A DNA stretch of 64,000 nucleotides from Homoserinimonas sp. (GTDB lineage Bacteria > Actinomycetota > Actinomycetes > Actinomycetales > Microbacteriaceae). Positions 34,666 through 44,704 of the stretch are shown piece after piece (the first letter of the stretch is position 1; every line of letters begins with the position of its first letter). The DNA is taken from positions 613,575 to 677,574 of the forward strand of contig JAMLGP010000001.1 of assembly GCA_023957835.1 (NCBI GenBank). The letters run 5' to 3'. The notes beneath the pieces are model-generated. The model was not told the origin of the DNA. It saw only the letters and a program-made list of their open reading frames with translations, and searched no databases. Made by a program: the position numbers and the translations under genes.

Positions 34666-36090
34666 TCAGACCCCGAAGTACAGCTCGAACTCGAACGGAT
34701 GCGGCCGCTGGGCCAGAGGCAGCAGTTCCTTCTCGCGCTTGAGGCTCACCCAGGTGTCGATCAGGTCATCTGTGAACACCCCGCCCGCGGTGAGGAAATC
34801 TCGGTCGTCCTCAAGGGCTGCGAGCGACTCTTCCAGCGAGCCGGGAACCTGCGGAATGTTCCTCGCCTCCTCCGGAGGCAATTCGTACAGGTCCTTGTCG
34901 ATGGGCTCGTGCGGTTCGATCTTGCTCCGAATGCCGTCAAGGCCGGCCATCATTTGAGCTGCGAAAGCCAGATACGGGTTGCCGGAGGCATCCGGAGCTC
35001 TGAATTCGATCCTCTTGGCCTTCGGGTTGGTGCCGGTAATCGGGATCCGGATCGCCGCCGACCGGTTGCCGGCGGAATACACGAGGTTGACCGGAGCCTC
35101 GAAGCCCTTGACCAGCCTGCGGTAGCTGTTGATCGAAGGGTTTGTGAAGGCCAGCACTGCGGGGGCGTGCTTCAGCAAACCGCCAATGTACCAGCGGGCG
35201 ATGTCGGAGAGTCCGCCGTAGCCCTTCTCGTCGTAGAAGAGCGGCTTGCCCGCGCTCCAGAGCGACTGGTGGGTGTGCATGCCGGAACCATTGTCGCCGA
35301 ATAGAGGCTTCGGCATGAAGGTCGCGGTCTTTCCCCATTCGAGGGCTGTGTTCTTGACTATGTACTTGAACTTCAGCAGGTCGTCGGCCGCCCGAACCAT
35401 GGTGTCGAATCGGTAGTTGATTTCGGCCTGGCCGCCGGTGCCCACTTCGTGGTGGGCTCTCTCCAGAATGAGTCCGGCATCCATGAGTTTGAGGCAAATG
35501 TCATCGCGAAGGTCCGCCTGCTTGTCGATCGGGCTGACCGGAAAGTACCCGCCCTTGAACGGAGTCTTGTAGCCGAGATTTCCGCCCTCTTCGACCCGCC
35601 CTGTGTTCCAGGCGCCTTCTTCAGAGTCGAGCGAGTAGAAGCTCGAGTTCTGGGTTACCTCATAGCGGACGTCGTCGAAAATGTAGAACTCCGCTTCCGG
35701 CGCGAAATAGGCGGTATCGGCAATACCGGTGGAGGCAAGGTACTTCTCGGCTTTTCGGGCTACCTGTCGCGGGTCCCTGCCATAGATTTCGCCGTTCCGG
35801 GGGTTGTAGATGTCGAACAGCATGATGAGGGTTGATTCGGATCTGAACGGATCCATGTAGGCGGTTTCGACATCCGGAATCAACTGCATGTCGGATTCAT
35901 GAATCGAGGCGAAGCCGCGAATTGAAGAACCGTCGAAAAGCTGGCCGGATTCGAAGAAGTCCGCATCTACGCTCGAGGCGGGGATCGTGAAGTGCTGCTG
36001 CACTCCGGGCAGGTCGGTGAATCGGATGTCCACGAACTTGACGTCGTGATCCTTTATGTATTTTTGAACTTCGGCTGGGTCCTTGAACAT
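34666..36090 (-). CDS. glnA: Glutamine synthetase type I
   Basis: A 474-aa protein of standard GSI length that makes glutamine from glutamate, ammonia and ATP. Signatures include FDGSSIRGF, the ATP-binding segment around [21 protein letters not shown] and the adenylylation site DLYELPPEE near residue 400, so activity is probably controlled by GlnE-type adenylylation. A four-half-site GlnR box lies 63-100 bp upstream of the start. It is the first core gene right of the island and faces it, separated by a strong terminator. Confidence 0.97.
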   Translation of the reverse strand: MFKDPAEVQKYIKDHDVKFVDIRFTDLPGVQQHFTIPASSVDADFFESGQLFDGSSIRGFASIHESDMQLIPDVETAYMDPFRSESTLIMLFDIYNPRNGEIYGRDPRQVARKAEKYLASTGIADTAYFAPEAEFYIFDDVRYEVTQNSSFYSLDSEEGAWNTGRVEEGGNLGYKTPFKGGYFPVSPIDKQADLRDDICLKLMDAGLILERAHHEVGTGGQAEINYRFDTMVRAADDLLKFKYIVKNTALEWGKTATFMPKPLFGDNGSGMHTHQSLWSAGKPLFYDEKGYGGLSDIARWYIGGLLKHAPAVLAFTNPSINSYRRLVKGFEAPVNLVYSAGNRSAAIRIPITGTNPKAKRIEFRAPDASGNPYLAFAAQMMAGLDGIRSKIEPHEPIDKDLYELPPEEARNIPQVPGSLEESLAALEDDRDFLTAGGVFTDDLIDTWVSLKREKELLPLAQRPHPFEFELYFGV

Positions 36091-36152
36091 TGGCGAGCTC
36101 CCGGATTGCGGTTTGGAGTGGGTTTGGCTGGGACTCAGCGTATGACGGGTTG

Positions 36153-36190
36153 GTTTCGAAGGCGTATCGGATTTGTTTCAGCCGTGTTAC
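36153..36190 (-). promoter_or_regulatory. GlnR box upstream of glnA
   Basis: On the minus strand four half-sites are spaced exactly 6 bp apart: GTAAC (36190-36186), GAAAC (36179-36175), GATAC (36168-36164), GAAAC (36157-36153). This matches the actinobacterial GlnR pattern gTnAC-n6-GaAAC repeated twice, with one deviation in the third half-site. It predicts control of glnA by nitrogen status. Confidence 0.8.
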
Positions 36191-36211
36191 GAACCGGCTT
36201 AGGATCAATTG

Positions 36212-36637
36212 ATGCCAGCCGACACCAATCGAGACTCCCAAAGCGGACTTCCGGAACAGCGCTGGCCGGGGGAGAGACTGGGACTTCCAGAATCGGGGCC
36301 GCGATCGATTGCAAGGCCCGGCCGCAGAATTGGTGCTCTGGTTGTCGACTGGGCGCTGAGCGTGGTCATCTCGATCGCCTTCTTCGAGTACGCGGCGTTT
36401 GCGACTCTCGGAATCTTCGCCCTCACCCAGATCGTCTTCCTAATTTCAGCCAGCGGAAGTATCGGCCACCTGATATTCCGGATGCGAGTTGTGCCAATGC
36501 GTGGTGGCTGGATCGGACCCTGGAGGCCGATCGTCAGAACGCTCTTGCTGTGCCTTGTGATCCCGGCATTGATTTGGGATCGGGATCAGCGCGGACTTCA
36601 CGACAAGGCTGCCGGGACGCTGATTGTCCTGATCTAG
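36212..36637 (+). CDS. RDD family membrane protein
   Basis: A 141-aa protein starting ATG 36212, divergent from glnA. The N-terminal 35 residues are hydrophilic and Pro-rich, then RPGRRIGALVVDWALSV starts the first membrane helix with the Arg-Asp pattern of RDD proteins. Two more helices follow (about 65-85 and 110-128), and the C-terminus ends DRDQRGLHDKAAGTLIV, typical for the family. The function is unknown; RDD genes next to glnA and DUF4191 are a common actinobacterial arrangement. Confidence 0.85.
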   Translation: MPADTNRDSQSGLPEQRWPGERLGLPESGPRSIARPGRRIGALVVDWALSVVISIAFFEYAAFATLGIFALTQIVFLISASGSIGHLIFRMRVVPMRGGWIGPWRPIVRTLLLCLVIPALIWDRDQRGLHDKAAGTLIVLI

Positions 36638-36662
36638 CCGCGCAGCCTCTCGAGATCGAAAT

Positions 36663-37373
36663 TTAGCGGGGGCGCTGCGCCCGAACCTTGGTCGGGTCGA
36701 TTCCCTTCGGAATTGGCAGGTTGAGCCCCCTTTGCAGAGAACTCAGCCGATTGTTGACTGCGAGCACCTCCGCCTTGTTGAGAGTCTTCTTGAAGCCGCG
36801 GAATTGCTTTGCGAGCTTCTGGAGCGGGACCGAATTTGCATCCGGGCCAACCTGAAGCAGATTCACCGGAACATTGGGCAGCATTCGCTGAACCTTGCGC
36901 CGCTCGTCTTCAAGCATCCGCCTGGTGTGAGTCTCCGGTCCTTCGCCGATGAGGACTACTCCGCCTTTACCAACTGCGCGGTAAACAGCGTCCTGAGTCT
37001 TTGGACTGATTGCCATCGGCAATTCGGTTCCAATCCAGCCTCTCGGCAGGGAGTTTTTGAGCACTGCTCCAACCGCCCCTGGTTGTCCCTCGATTTGCGA
37101 ATAGGCGGCCCTCTCTGCCTTGCGGCCGAGAATAACGAGGAATCCCAGCAAGCCCGCGAGCACTCCGGCGATTATCCAGAGGATGAGGCCGAATATGCTG
37201 CCGGATGCGAGCACGAAGGCCAGTACAAGTCCAATGGCCAGCGGAACCAGAAATCCTGCGGCCATCCACCAGATCGAGGGAGGGTCGTACCGCCTGGTCA
37301 TCTGGAAGACCCGGTACATCTGCTTGAGTCTGCCCGGTTCTTTTTCTTCCTTGGGGGTCTTCGTGCGAGCCAT
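36663..37373 (-). CDS. DUF4191 membrane protein
   Basis: A 236-aa protein with a basic N-terminus, two adjacent hydrophobic helices (about 38-60 and 62-82) and a cytoplasmic C-terminal domain containing AVGKGGVVLIGEGPETHTRRML, the conserved core of DUF4191. It is found almost only in actinobacteria, usually near glnA and lipoate genes. No function is known. It converges with the RDD gene and is divergent from the pseudokinase gene at 37480. Confidence 0.88.
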   Translation of the reverse strand: MARTKTPKEEKEPGRLKQMYRVFQMTRRYDPPSIWWMAAGFLVPLAIGLVLAFVLASGSIFGLILWIIAGVLAGLLGFLVILGRKAERAAYSQIEGQPGAVGAVLKNSLPRGWIGTELPMAISPKTQDAVYRAVGKGGVVLIGEGPETHTRRMLEDERRKVQRMLPNVPVNLLQVGPDANSVPLQKLAKQFRGFKKTLNKAEVLAVNNRLSSLQRGLNLPIPKGIDPTKVRAQRPR

Positions 37374-37479
37374 TCCTCAAGAATATCGGCTCGACTCCTC
37401 CCCAGATTCCAATCGCAGACGGCGCCCACTGTTCAAACGGTCAACCGCGGTCGGAAATCCGTCGATCACTCAAACTCTT

Positions 37480-38883
37480 GTGGTGGAGCCTTTAGCCGGA
37501 TATCAGCCGATTCGTCTTCTCGGGGAAGGGCCGCGCTCTCGGGTCTGGCTCGGCAGATTCGAAGCGCCGGATGTCGCCCATTCCGATGCGGAAGTCTCTA
37601 TTGATCCGCAGCTCAAACTTGTTGCAATAAAACACTTCCGAAAGGAGATTCCCGGGCGCGAGATTGCCAGAGAAATCGAAGCTCTCTCGAGAGCTCCTGG
37701 CCGCCACGTACTTGAGTTGCTGGACTTGAGTTCAGACAGGGAAGGACGGCCTCTCCTGGTGCTTCAGCGCCTGAGGAGTCAGAACCTTGCCGACCTCCTG
37801 CGAAGGAGGCGGCCAACGCCGGGTGAAGCGGTCACGATTCTCGCACCCCTGGCTGCTTCTCTCATTGAACTGCACCGTGCGGGGGTAATTCACAATCGAA
37901 TTGAACCCGCCTCGATTTGCTTCGATGACTCCGGGGCACCGGTGCTGAGCGCTTTCGGCTCCGCAACAGTGCTTGAACCGTTGCCGGAGGCGACTTCGGG
38001 CAAATTCTCGGTTGCTCGACTTTCCTCTGAAGCCGGAGTGACTGGCGATCTCGTTTCGCTGCTCAAATTGAGCCGGTTGGTGCTCGGAGAATGGGCAGAC
38101 TGTCTCGACGGTCTTTCTGAGCCGGGGGACACGGACGATCCTTCCGAATGGCTTAAGCTGCTCGGTTCCCGTCTGTTTTCTCTCACGGAGCCCGAACCGG
38201 TCAACTTCAACTTCGAAGAGCAACTTGCGGGACAACTCGAGCTTCCGAATCGAATCGGAACAGAGCCGGCCCCTCCCTCTGCGGCAGGCGAAGGGGGAGG
38301 GGTTTCGGACTATGTAGCGCCCCGATTGGTCGAATCCGGAATGATTGCGAGGGCAATCGCAGCAGGCGGGAGCGTGCTTTCGCGATTGAAGATCCGTCCC
38401 AGAATCTGGGTTATAGCCGGGGGCGGTCTGGTTATCGTGCTGCTTACTCTCGTGATTCCTTCGAGGGCGGTTGATGCGCCTGCAGGTACCTCGGTGACTT
38501 CAGCGCCGATCGAGAAGGAAGTGAAGATCGATCAATTGGCACGATTGGCAATCCGAGGAGACGATCCGCTGGATGCGGCCAGGGCGCTCCTTGAAGTCCG
38601 CAGCTCGTGCCTTGATTCATTCTCTGAAGCGTGTCTGATCGAAGTCGATCAGGCCGGATCCGTATTGCTGGATTCAGATCAGTTTCTAATCCAGAGCGCA
38701 AGGGAGACTGGCGTAGAAATTTCTGAACCAGGCTTCGAGCCCGAGGATCTGAATGTGCTGCAGCAACTTGGAGACACAGTTCTGCTTGGCATCGGTGATC
38801 CGGTGCAGGCGACGCTGCTTCTGGTCCGCGAGGAGGCAGGCTGGAGGCTTCGTGACCTTCTTGAACCGGCAGTATCCGACTAG
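37480..38883 (+). CDS. Ser/Thr-kinase-like membrane protein, probable pseudokinase
   Basis: A 467-aa protein, start taken as GTG 37480 (no strong RBS; GTG 37483 also fits). A glycine-rich loop GEGPRSRVWLGR and a VAIKHF lysine are kinase-like. However, the catalytic loop reads HNRIEPASI where HRDxKPxN is expected, and the DFG position reads AFG, so both metal/catalytic aspartates are missing. A transmembrane helix near residues 312-330 (IWVIAGGGLVIVLLTLVI) leads to a 130-residue outer domain. This looks like an inactive sensor or scaffold kinase of the PASTA-kinase membrane plan without PASTA repeats. The frame is intact. Confidence 0.75.
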   Translation: MVEPLAGYQPIRLLGEGPRSRVWLGRFEAPDVAHSDAEVSIDPQLKLVAIKHFRKEIPGREIAREIEALSRAPGRHVLELLDLSSDREGRPLLVLQRLRSQNLADLLRRRRPTPGEAVTILAPLAASLIELHRAGVIHNRIEPASICFDDSGAPVLSAFGSATVLEPLPEATSGKFSVARLSSEAGVTGDLVSLLKLSRLVLGEWADCLDGLSEPGDTDDPSEWLKLLGSRLFSLTEPEPVNFNFEEQLAGQLELPNRIGTEPAPPSAAGEGGGVSDYVAPRLVESGMIARAIAAGGSVLSRLKIRPRIWVIAGGGLVIVLLTLVIPSRAVDAPAGTSVTSAPIEKEVKIDQLARLAIRGDDPLDAARALLEVRSSCLDSFSEACLIEVDQAGSVLLDSDQFLIQSARETGVEISEPGFEPEDLNVLQQLGDTVLLGIGDPVQATLLLVREEAGWRLRDLLEPAVSD

Positions 38884-38895
38884 AGAAGCAACCAG

Positions 38896-40362
38896 CTACA
38901 GTCCGAGGACTCCCCGAAAATCGCCAGACTCGAGTCGGTTCTTTACCGCGCTCAGGAATCGAGCTGCATCTGCTCCGTCGATGATTCGATGGTCGTAGGA
39001 AAGAGCCAGGAAGACGAGTGATCTGATCGCGATGGCATCCAGCCCGTTGTCGGTCACGACTACCGGCCTCTTGGTCACAATCCCGGTGCCCAGGATCGCA
39101 GACTGCGGAAGGAAGACCACCGGAGTGTCAAACAGCGCGCCGCGGGACCCGGTATTGGTTACCGTGAAGGTTCCCCCTGCAAGTTCGTCGGGCTTGAGGC
39201 TGTTTCCCCTGGTCCGATCTGCGAGGTCTGCAATCGCCGTTGCGATTTGAGCGACGGTCAGGTCACCGGCATCTCGAATTACCGGAGTTAGCAGGCCACG
39301 CTCGGTGTCTACCGCGATGCTGATGTTTTCCTGGCCGGGGTAAACGATATTGTCGCCATCGATTTGCGCATTGATAATCGGGAAGGCTTTGAGAGCCTCG
39401 GCGGCCGCAAAAGTAAAGAACGGAAGGAAGCTGAGTTTCGTTCCAACTTTCGACTGGAATTCGTCTTTGATCTCTTCCCTGAGCGCAGAAAGGGCAGTCA
39501 CGTCGACTTCCACGACAGTCGTCAACTGCGCAGAAGACTGCATCGAAATTACCGCGCGCTCCGCGATCACCTTGCGCAACCTTGACATCGGCGCGCTGGT
39601 TCCTCTTAGAGGTGAAGTCTCGAGCTTCTTGAATGCCACCGGCTGGGCCGCGCTGCTGGCTGCTGAAATGACATCCTGCTTTCGAATGCGACCGCCTACA
39701 CCGGATCCGGAAATGGTGGAGAGGTCAATGCCGCTTTCGTTCGCGAGCTTCCGCACGATCGGAGTCACATAACCCGAGTTGCCAGAGGGCTGATCGGAAT
39801 CTGCGGAAACCGTAACCGAAACCGAGGGTTCAGGCGGAGTCAGCACTTGCGCCGGAGCAATAGGTTCCGGCTCTGCCTGAACCGGTACTGTCTGAGCCGG
39901 TTCTGCCTGGATCGGTTCGGCCGGTGCCTCAGTCGCCGGCTCGGCGAACTCACCGACCGACGCGATTACAGGTGCCTCAACGGGAATCGCTTCAGCCACG
40001 GGAGCCGTTGTTTCGACAACTTGCGGTTCAGAAGGAACGGGCTCAGGCTGCGCTTCAGTCACAGGCTCGGCGACTGCGGACTCAGAAACTGCCTCAGGAG
40101 CCGGAGTGGGAGAGCCCCCTCCGTTTCCGTCGCCTACCCGCGCAAGAGGGGTTCCGACGTCGACGGTTTCGTCCTCGTTGACGAGGATCTCTTCGAGAAT
40201 CCCCGCGATCGGAGAAGGAATCTCGGTGTCAACCTTGTCAGTTGATACCTCGACGAGAGGCTCATCGACTTCTACTCGATCGCCGACTTTCTTGAGCCAT
40301 CGAGTCACCGTCCCTTCTGTGACACTCTCTCCGAGTGCAGGTAGGTTGACGGATTCGCTCAT
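38896..40362 (-). CDS. sucB: Dihydrolipoamide acyltransferase E2 (2-oxo acid dehydrogenase)
   Basis: The 488-aa E2 subunit has one lipoyl domain (lysine in VEVSTDKVDTEIPSP near residue 43), a long Ala/Pro/Glu-rich linker, an E3-binding domain (VRKLANESGIDLSTISGSG near 215) and a C-terminal catalytic domain with the HxxxDG motif in LSYDHRIIDGADA. It passes acyl groups to CoA in the 2-oxoglutarate or pyruvate dehydrogenase complex. It is last in a pepA-lpdA-sucB leftward operon, so its E3 partner is made beside it. The name sucB follows actinobacterial usage; acyl specificity cannot be read here. Confidence 0.9.
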   Translation of the reverse strand: MSESVNLPALGESVTEGTVTRWLKKVGDRVEVDEPLVEVSTDKVDTEIPSPIAGILEEILVNEDETVDVGTPLARVGDGNGGGSPTPAPEAVSESAVAEPVTEAQPEPVPSEPQVVETTAPVAEAIPVEAPVIASVGEFAEPATEAPAEPIQAEPAQTVPVQAEPEPIAPAQVLTPPEPSVSVTVSADSDQPSGNSGYVTPIVRKLANESGIDLSTISGSGVGGRIRKQDVISAASSAAQPVAFKKLETSPLRGTSAPMSRLRKVIAERAVISMQSSAQLTTVVEVDVTALSALREEIKDEFQSKVGTKLSFLPFFTFAAAEALKAFPIINAQIDGDNIVYPGQENISIAVDTERGLLTPVIRDAGDLTVAQIATAIADLADRTRGNSLKPDELAGGTFTVTNTGSRGALFDTPVVFLPQSAILGTGIVTKRPVVVTDNGLDAIAIRSLVFLALSYDHRIIDGADAARFLSAVKNRLESGDFRGVLGL

Positions 40363-40418
40363 GACTGGTGCTCCTTCAGAACCGGTGCAGTCTTACCAGC
40401 ATAGTTCGGCTTTAGCGC

Positions 40419-41792
40419 CTATACAGCGTGCAATGGCTTTCCGGCGAGGGCAAGGAATGCCTCTCCAAGAGCCTCGTTCTGAGTCGGGTGAGCGTGAATC
40501 AACGGGGCAATGTCTTCCGGGTAGGCCTCCCAGTTGACCGCTAGTTGAGCTTCGCCGATTAGCTCTCCGACTCGAGCGCCGATCATGTGTACACCGACGA
40601 CAGGGCCGTCTACGACTCTGACCACCTTCACCGAGCCGGTGGTTCCGATTATGTGGCTCTTGCCATTGCCGGCGAGGTTGTAGTCGTAGCTGGAAACCTT
40701 ATCTGCGCCGTACTGCTCCTTGGCTTTGGCTTCGGAAAGTCCGATGGATGCGACCTCCGGATCCGAGTACGTGACTTTCGGGATGCTCGAATCGGGCACC
40801 ACAATCGGGTTCAGTCCCGCGATTTCCTCGGCCACGAATATTCCCTGCTGGAACCCGCGATGGGCGAGCTGCAGTCCTGGGACGATGTCGCCGACCGCCC
40901 AGACTCCCGGCACACTCGTGCGGAGTCTTTCGTCGGTGATTACAAAGCCGCGATCCATTTTGAGGCCGACCTCTTCGTAGCCCAGGTTCGCAGTCGAAGG
41001 GCCGCGGCCAACCGCCACGAGCAGGAGTTCTGCTTCGATAGTTTCGCCATCTTCGAGGGTAACGGTCACTCCCGCGTCGGTTTGTGTAACGGACTTGAAT
41101 CGCACGCCGAGTTTGAAGTCGATGCCGCGCTTTCTGAAAGCACGCTCGAACTGCTTGCTGACTGACTCGTCTTCGTTTGGAACCAGATGGGGCAGAGCTT
41201 CAATGATGGTCACTTCTGCGCCCCAGGAGCGCCAGACGCTGGAGAACTCGACTCCGATTACTCCACCGCCGAGCACCGCCACCTTGCGAGGCACGAATGG
41301 AAGAGCCAGTGCCTCCTCCGAAGTAATGACCCTGCCCCCGATTTCAAGACCAGGTAAAGACTTCGAATAGGAACCAGTGGCGAGCACCACATTCTTTCCG
41401 ACAATCCGGTCTTCCCCGACCTGCACAGCATTTGGCGCGACTAGTTTTCCTTCGCCCTCAATGGTCGTAATTCCCCTGGCCTTAATCAGACCCTGAAGCC
41501 CCTTGTATTTGCTGGCAACGATGCCTTCGCGGTATGCGCTTACCGCCGCAATGTCGACACCGTCAAAATTCGACTTGACTCCGTAGGTTGCCGATTCGCG
41601 GGTAACATCTGCGACTTCTGCCGAGTGGAGCAGAGCCTTCGTCGGGATGCAGCCGACATGCAGGCAGGTTCCGCCAACCTTGTTCTTTTCGATGAGCGCG
41701 ACGGACATCCCGAGCTGGGAGGCTCGAAGCGCGGCCGCATAGCCACCGCTTCCTGCGCCAAGGACGACAAGATCAAAATTCTTTTCCGACAC
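40419..41792 (-). CDS. lpdA: Dihydrolipoyl dehydrogenase (E3)
   Basis: A 457-aa FAD-dependent pyridine nucleotide-disulfide oxidoreductase. The N-terminal FAD motif is VVLGAGSGGYAAALRA, the redox-active disulfide is GGTCLHVGCIPTK, the NAD motif is VLGGGVIGVEF near residue 176, and the C-terminal HAHPTQNEALGEA contains the catalytic His-Glu pair. It reoxidises the dihydrolipoyl groups of the E2 encoded just downstream, producing NADH. Confidence 0.97.
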   Translation of the reverse strand: MSEKNFDLVVLGAGSGGYAAALRASQLGMSVALIEKNKVGGTCLHVGCIPTKALLHSAEVADVTRESATYGVKSNFDGVDIAAVSAYREGIVASKYKGLQGLIKARGITTIEGEGKLVAPNAVQVGEDRIVGKNVVLATGSYSKSLPGLEIGGRVITSEEALALPFVPRKVAVLGGGVIGVEFSSVWRSWGAEVTIIEALPHLVPNEDESVSKQFERAFRKRGIDFKLGVRFKSVTQTDAGVTVTLEDGETIEAELLLVAVGRGPSTANLGYEEVGLKMDRGFVITDERLRTSVPGVWAVGDIVPGLQLAHRGFQQGIFVAEEIAGLNPIVVPDSSIPKVTYSDPEVASIGLSEAKAKEQYGADKVSSYDYNLAGNGKSHIIGTTGSVKVVRVVDGPVVGVHMIGARVGELIGEAQLAVNWEAYPEDIAPLIHAHPTQNEALGEAFLALAGKPLHAV

Positions 41793-41885
41793 GGGGCTTC
41801 TCCCTCGATTTCAGTCGTTCGTGCGCACAGGCTGGATCTCAGCGTGACGCATTTCTGTCAGGTTTCTGATGCCAAATCGACTCTA

Positions 41886-43382
41886 CTACGAGCGCGAAAT
41901 TTGCTCCGCCAGCGCAATGAGCGTCCGCACCGCGACTCCCGTCGGCCCCTTGCCGGTGTAACCGAATCCCGACCCCTCATTATTTGCGGGCCCAGCAATA
42001 TCTAGGTGTGCCCAGGGGATCCGGCTGCCATCCGGCCTGAAGCCTACGAACTCCTGAAGAAAGACTCCAGCCACGAGCATTCCGGCGGCCGTGCTTCCAA
42101 TCTTGACGTTGGCGATATCTGCGACATCCGAATTGAGCAGGGGCCGAAGCTCCGCGGGCAGTGGCATCGGCCATAACTGTTCTCCAACTTGCCTCGACAG
42201 ATCGAACAGCTCATTTACCAGGTCTTCATTGCCCATGGTTCCCACATAGCGGTCTCCGAGAGCCACTCTTTGCGCACCGGTAAGGGTTGCAACGTCCACA
42301 ATCGCATCCGGTTGCTCTTCGCTTGCCGCCGCCAGGCCGTCGGCCATCACGAGTCGTCCCTCGGCATCTGTGTTGAGCACTTCTACCGTCTTGCCGCCCC
42401 GAATACAGAGGACATCATTTGGTCGAATTGAGGAACCGGAGGGCAAATTCTCCGCAATGCAAAGCCACGCGGTGATTTTCACCGGCAACTGCAGCTTTGC
42501 CGCCGCGACAGTTACGGCAAACACGGTGGCCGCTCCAGTCATGTCATACTTCATCCCCACCATCGAGGCAGGCGGTTTTAGCGAAAGGCCGCCTGAATCG
42601 AAGGTGATGCCCTTTCCAACCAGAGCAAGGTGTCTGGAAGCTCCCTTTGGCGAATAGCTGAGTTTCACGAGCCGAGGGCCCCTGACCGATCCCTGCCCTA
42701 CTCCCAGAATGCCGCCGAATCCGCCCTCACGAAGTTCCATATCGGCGAGAACAGAAACCTCAACCGGCGCTTCGCTTGCGGCAGCCTTAACCGCGGCGGC
42801 AAAGGTTTCGGGGTAAAGGTGAGAAGGAGGGGTGTTGACCAGATCTCGAACACTGTGCACGGCTTCGCTAATGACTCTCGCCCTTGATTGCGCGTTCGCG
42901 ACTTCGGCCTCTTCGGACTGGAGATGGCTGGCAACTATTGTGATTTTCGCAGGTGGCTGTTTGGACGTGTCTACTTCGCCTGAACGGAATTCATTGAAGA
43001 CATACGCTCCGATCAGTGCGCCCTCGGCTACGGCCCTCAAATCCGACGCTGATTTGATCGGCAGAGAGATCGCCATGTGCGCCGCACCCAGCACTTGCCT
43101 TGTTGAAGCTCCTGCAACCCGACGCAGGAGGTTCTCGCTCGCCGCTTCCTTCCCGAGCCCTACGAGAGCAATGCTCGCGGATCCTTCAATGCCGGGAATT
43201 CTGGTTATCTCCTCTTCAGCACCTGTTACCCCGATTCGCTCAAGCCCGCTCGAGAGCTCGAGCAACTTCGGGTTTTCCGAAACAATCGTCGGCTTCGAAT
43301 CGCGAATTGCCACACCGAGTACCAGAACATCGCAGTCGGGGAGGTCAGTGGAAGTGGTGACACTGAGTTTGGGAAGAGTCAT
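41886..43382 (-). CDS. pepA: Leucyl aminopeptidase (M17)
   Basis: A 498-aa cytosolic aminopeptidase with the M17 signature NTDAEGRLVMADGL and upstream metal-binding GKGITFDSGGLSLK near residue 260. It removes N-terminal residues, preferring Leu, and needs two metal ions. The gene begins the leftward pepA-lpdA-sucB cluster, 93 bp before lpdA, an order often seen in Micrococcales. It is divergent from the PAC2 gene at 43506. Confidence 0.95.
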   Translation of the reverse strand: MTLPKLSVTTSTDLPDCDVLVLGVAIRDSKPTIVSENPKLLELSSGLERIGVTGAEEEITRIPGIEGSASIALVGLGKEAASENLLRRVAGASTRQVLGAAHMAISLPIKSASDLRAVAEGALIGAYVFNEFRSGEVDTSKQPPAKITIVASHLQSEEAEVANAQSRARVISEAVHSVRDLVNTPPSHLYPETFAAAVKAAASEAPVEVSVLADMELREGGFGGILGVGQGSVRGPRLVKLSYSPKGASRHLALVGKGITFDSGGLSLKPPASMVGMKYDMTGAATVFAVTVAAAKLQLPVKITAWLCIAENLPSGSSIRPNDVLCIRGGKTVEVLNTDAEGRLVMADGLAAASEEQPDAIVDVATLTGAQRVALGDRYVGTMGNEDLVNELFDLSRQVGEQLWPMPLPAELRPLLNSDVADIANVKIGSTAAGMLVAGVFLQEFVGFRPDGSRIPWAHLDIAGPANNEGSGFGYTGKGPTGVAVRTLIALAEQISRS

Positions 43383-43505
43383 AACGCAATGCTAGCTTCG
43401 CGGCAATCTCAGCAAATCCGGCTCTTTGCTGTTTGTTCGCTGAGGGCATTTCGAGACAGACCATTTCTATCGGTGGGCTCGCGGCCTCGTCTGTAGGCTT
43501 GAAGA

Positions 43506-44447
43506 ATGGATAACCCAGAGGGGCTCTACGAGCTGCAGCCGGAAGCGAGCGAGGTTCCGTCCGGATTGCCCCTCATTGCCGGACTGACCGGGTTTGCGGA
43601 TGCCGGAGGGGCCGTGAGCCAGTCCATTGATTACCTGCTCGAGACTTGTGATCCGGTGGTAGTGGCCGCGTTTGATAATGACTTACTGCTTGATTACCGA
43701 GCTCGGCGCCCGACTATCTACTTTGATCAGGATCACCTCGAGGGGTATCGGCCCCCGATGCTCGCTCTTTACCTGGCGAAGGATGTCGTAGGTCAGCAGT
43801 TTCTTCTGCTGGCCGGTTACGAACCCGACTTTCGCTGGGAAGGCTTCAATCAAGCGGTACTGAATCTCATCTCGAGATTTGAAGTCAAGTCCACCACCTG
43901 GGTCCACGCGATTCCGATGCCGGTCCCGCACACGAGGCCGATAGGAATCACTGTCAGCGGGAATCGAAGTGATCTGATTGAGACTTTTTCGGTCTGGCGG
44001 CCGCACACTCAGGTGCTGGCTAACGCTCTTCACCTCGTGGAGTACAGACTGCAGGAATCGGATCACCCAACCGTCGGCTTCGTTCTATTGATTCCGCACT
44101 ACCTTGCCGATACCGAGTTCCCGGATGCCGCAATCAAGTCGCTTGAATCGATTTCCACGGCAACCGGTCTGATCTTCGCACTCGATGACCTGCAGGAAGA
44201 AAGCCGCGAGTTCATTGAGAAGCTCGATCGCCAGGTGGAGGGCAATCACGAGTTGTCCCGCCTGGTGTCCACGCTTGAAGATCGGCACGACTCGTACATG
44301 GAGGGAAACCCGCTTCGGTCTCCTCTCATTGCAGAAGACGGGAAGCTTCCGACTGCGGACGAAATCGCGGCGGAACTGGAGATTTTTCTGGCTCTTCAGA
44401 GAAACGGCGACGAAGATTCCGGTAAGGCCGGCCCCGAGTTAAGCTGA
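43506..44447 (+). CDS. PAC2 family protein
   Basis: A 313-aa protein with the PAC2 fold pattern: GLTGFADAGGAVSQSIDYLL at the N-terminus, the FDNDLLLDYRARRP strand and TTWVHAIPMPVPHTRPIGI in the middle. PAC2 proteins are proteasome-assembly-chaperone-like and are widespread in actinobacteria near pepA/lpdA. The precise role is unknown; peptide handling or protein quality control is suggested by family and by the neighbouring aminopeptidase gene. There is little room for an RBS before the ATG (GAAGA only), so the mRNA may be leaderless. Confidence 0.85.
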   Translation: MDNPEGLYELQPEASEVPSGLPLIAGLTGFADAGGAVSQSIDYLLETCDPVVVAAFDNDLLLDYRARRPTIYFDQDHLEGYRPPMLALYLAKDVVGQQFLLLAGYEPDFRWEGFNQAVLNLISRFEVKSTTWVHAIPMPVPHTRPIGITVSGNRSDLIETFSVWRPHTQVLANALHLVEYRLQESDHPTVGFVLLIPHYLADTEFPDAAIKSLESISTATGLIFALDDLQEESREFIEKLDRQVEGNHELSRLVSTLEDRHDSYMEGNPLRSPLIAEDGKLPTADEIAAELEIFLALQRNGDEDSGKAGPELS

Positions 44448-44704
44448 CCGGGAATGTTGCAACTCCAGTCGCGGTTGAAGATTAGGGCGTAAGCGCTCGA
44501 GCGCGTTCGGTAAGGGGTCGTTTGATTCCATGCAATAATTGAATCGGACCCGTTCAGGTTGCCAATTGCTGACTCTTGAGTCGCAGGGGGCTTGACATGG
44601 GTCCAAGTACTGCCCGAAAACTGTCAATTTCGCGGGGGAATCGACTTCCCTGCTCCCAATAGATCTAAAGCGAAAATCTGCGGTTGAGGAAAGGTGTCCC
44701 CAAA

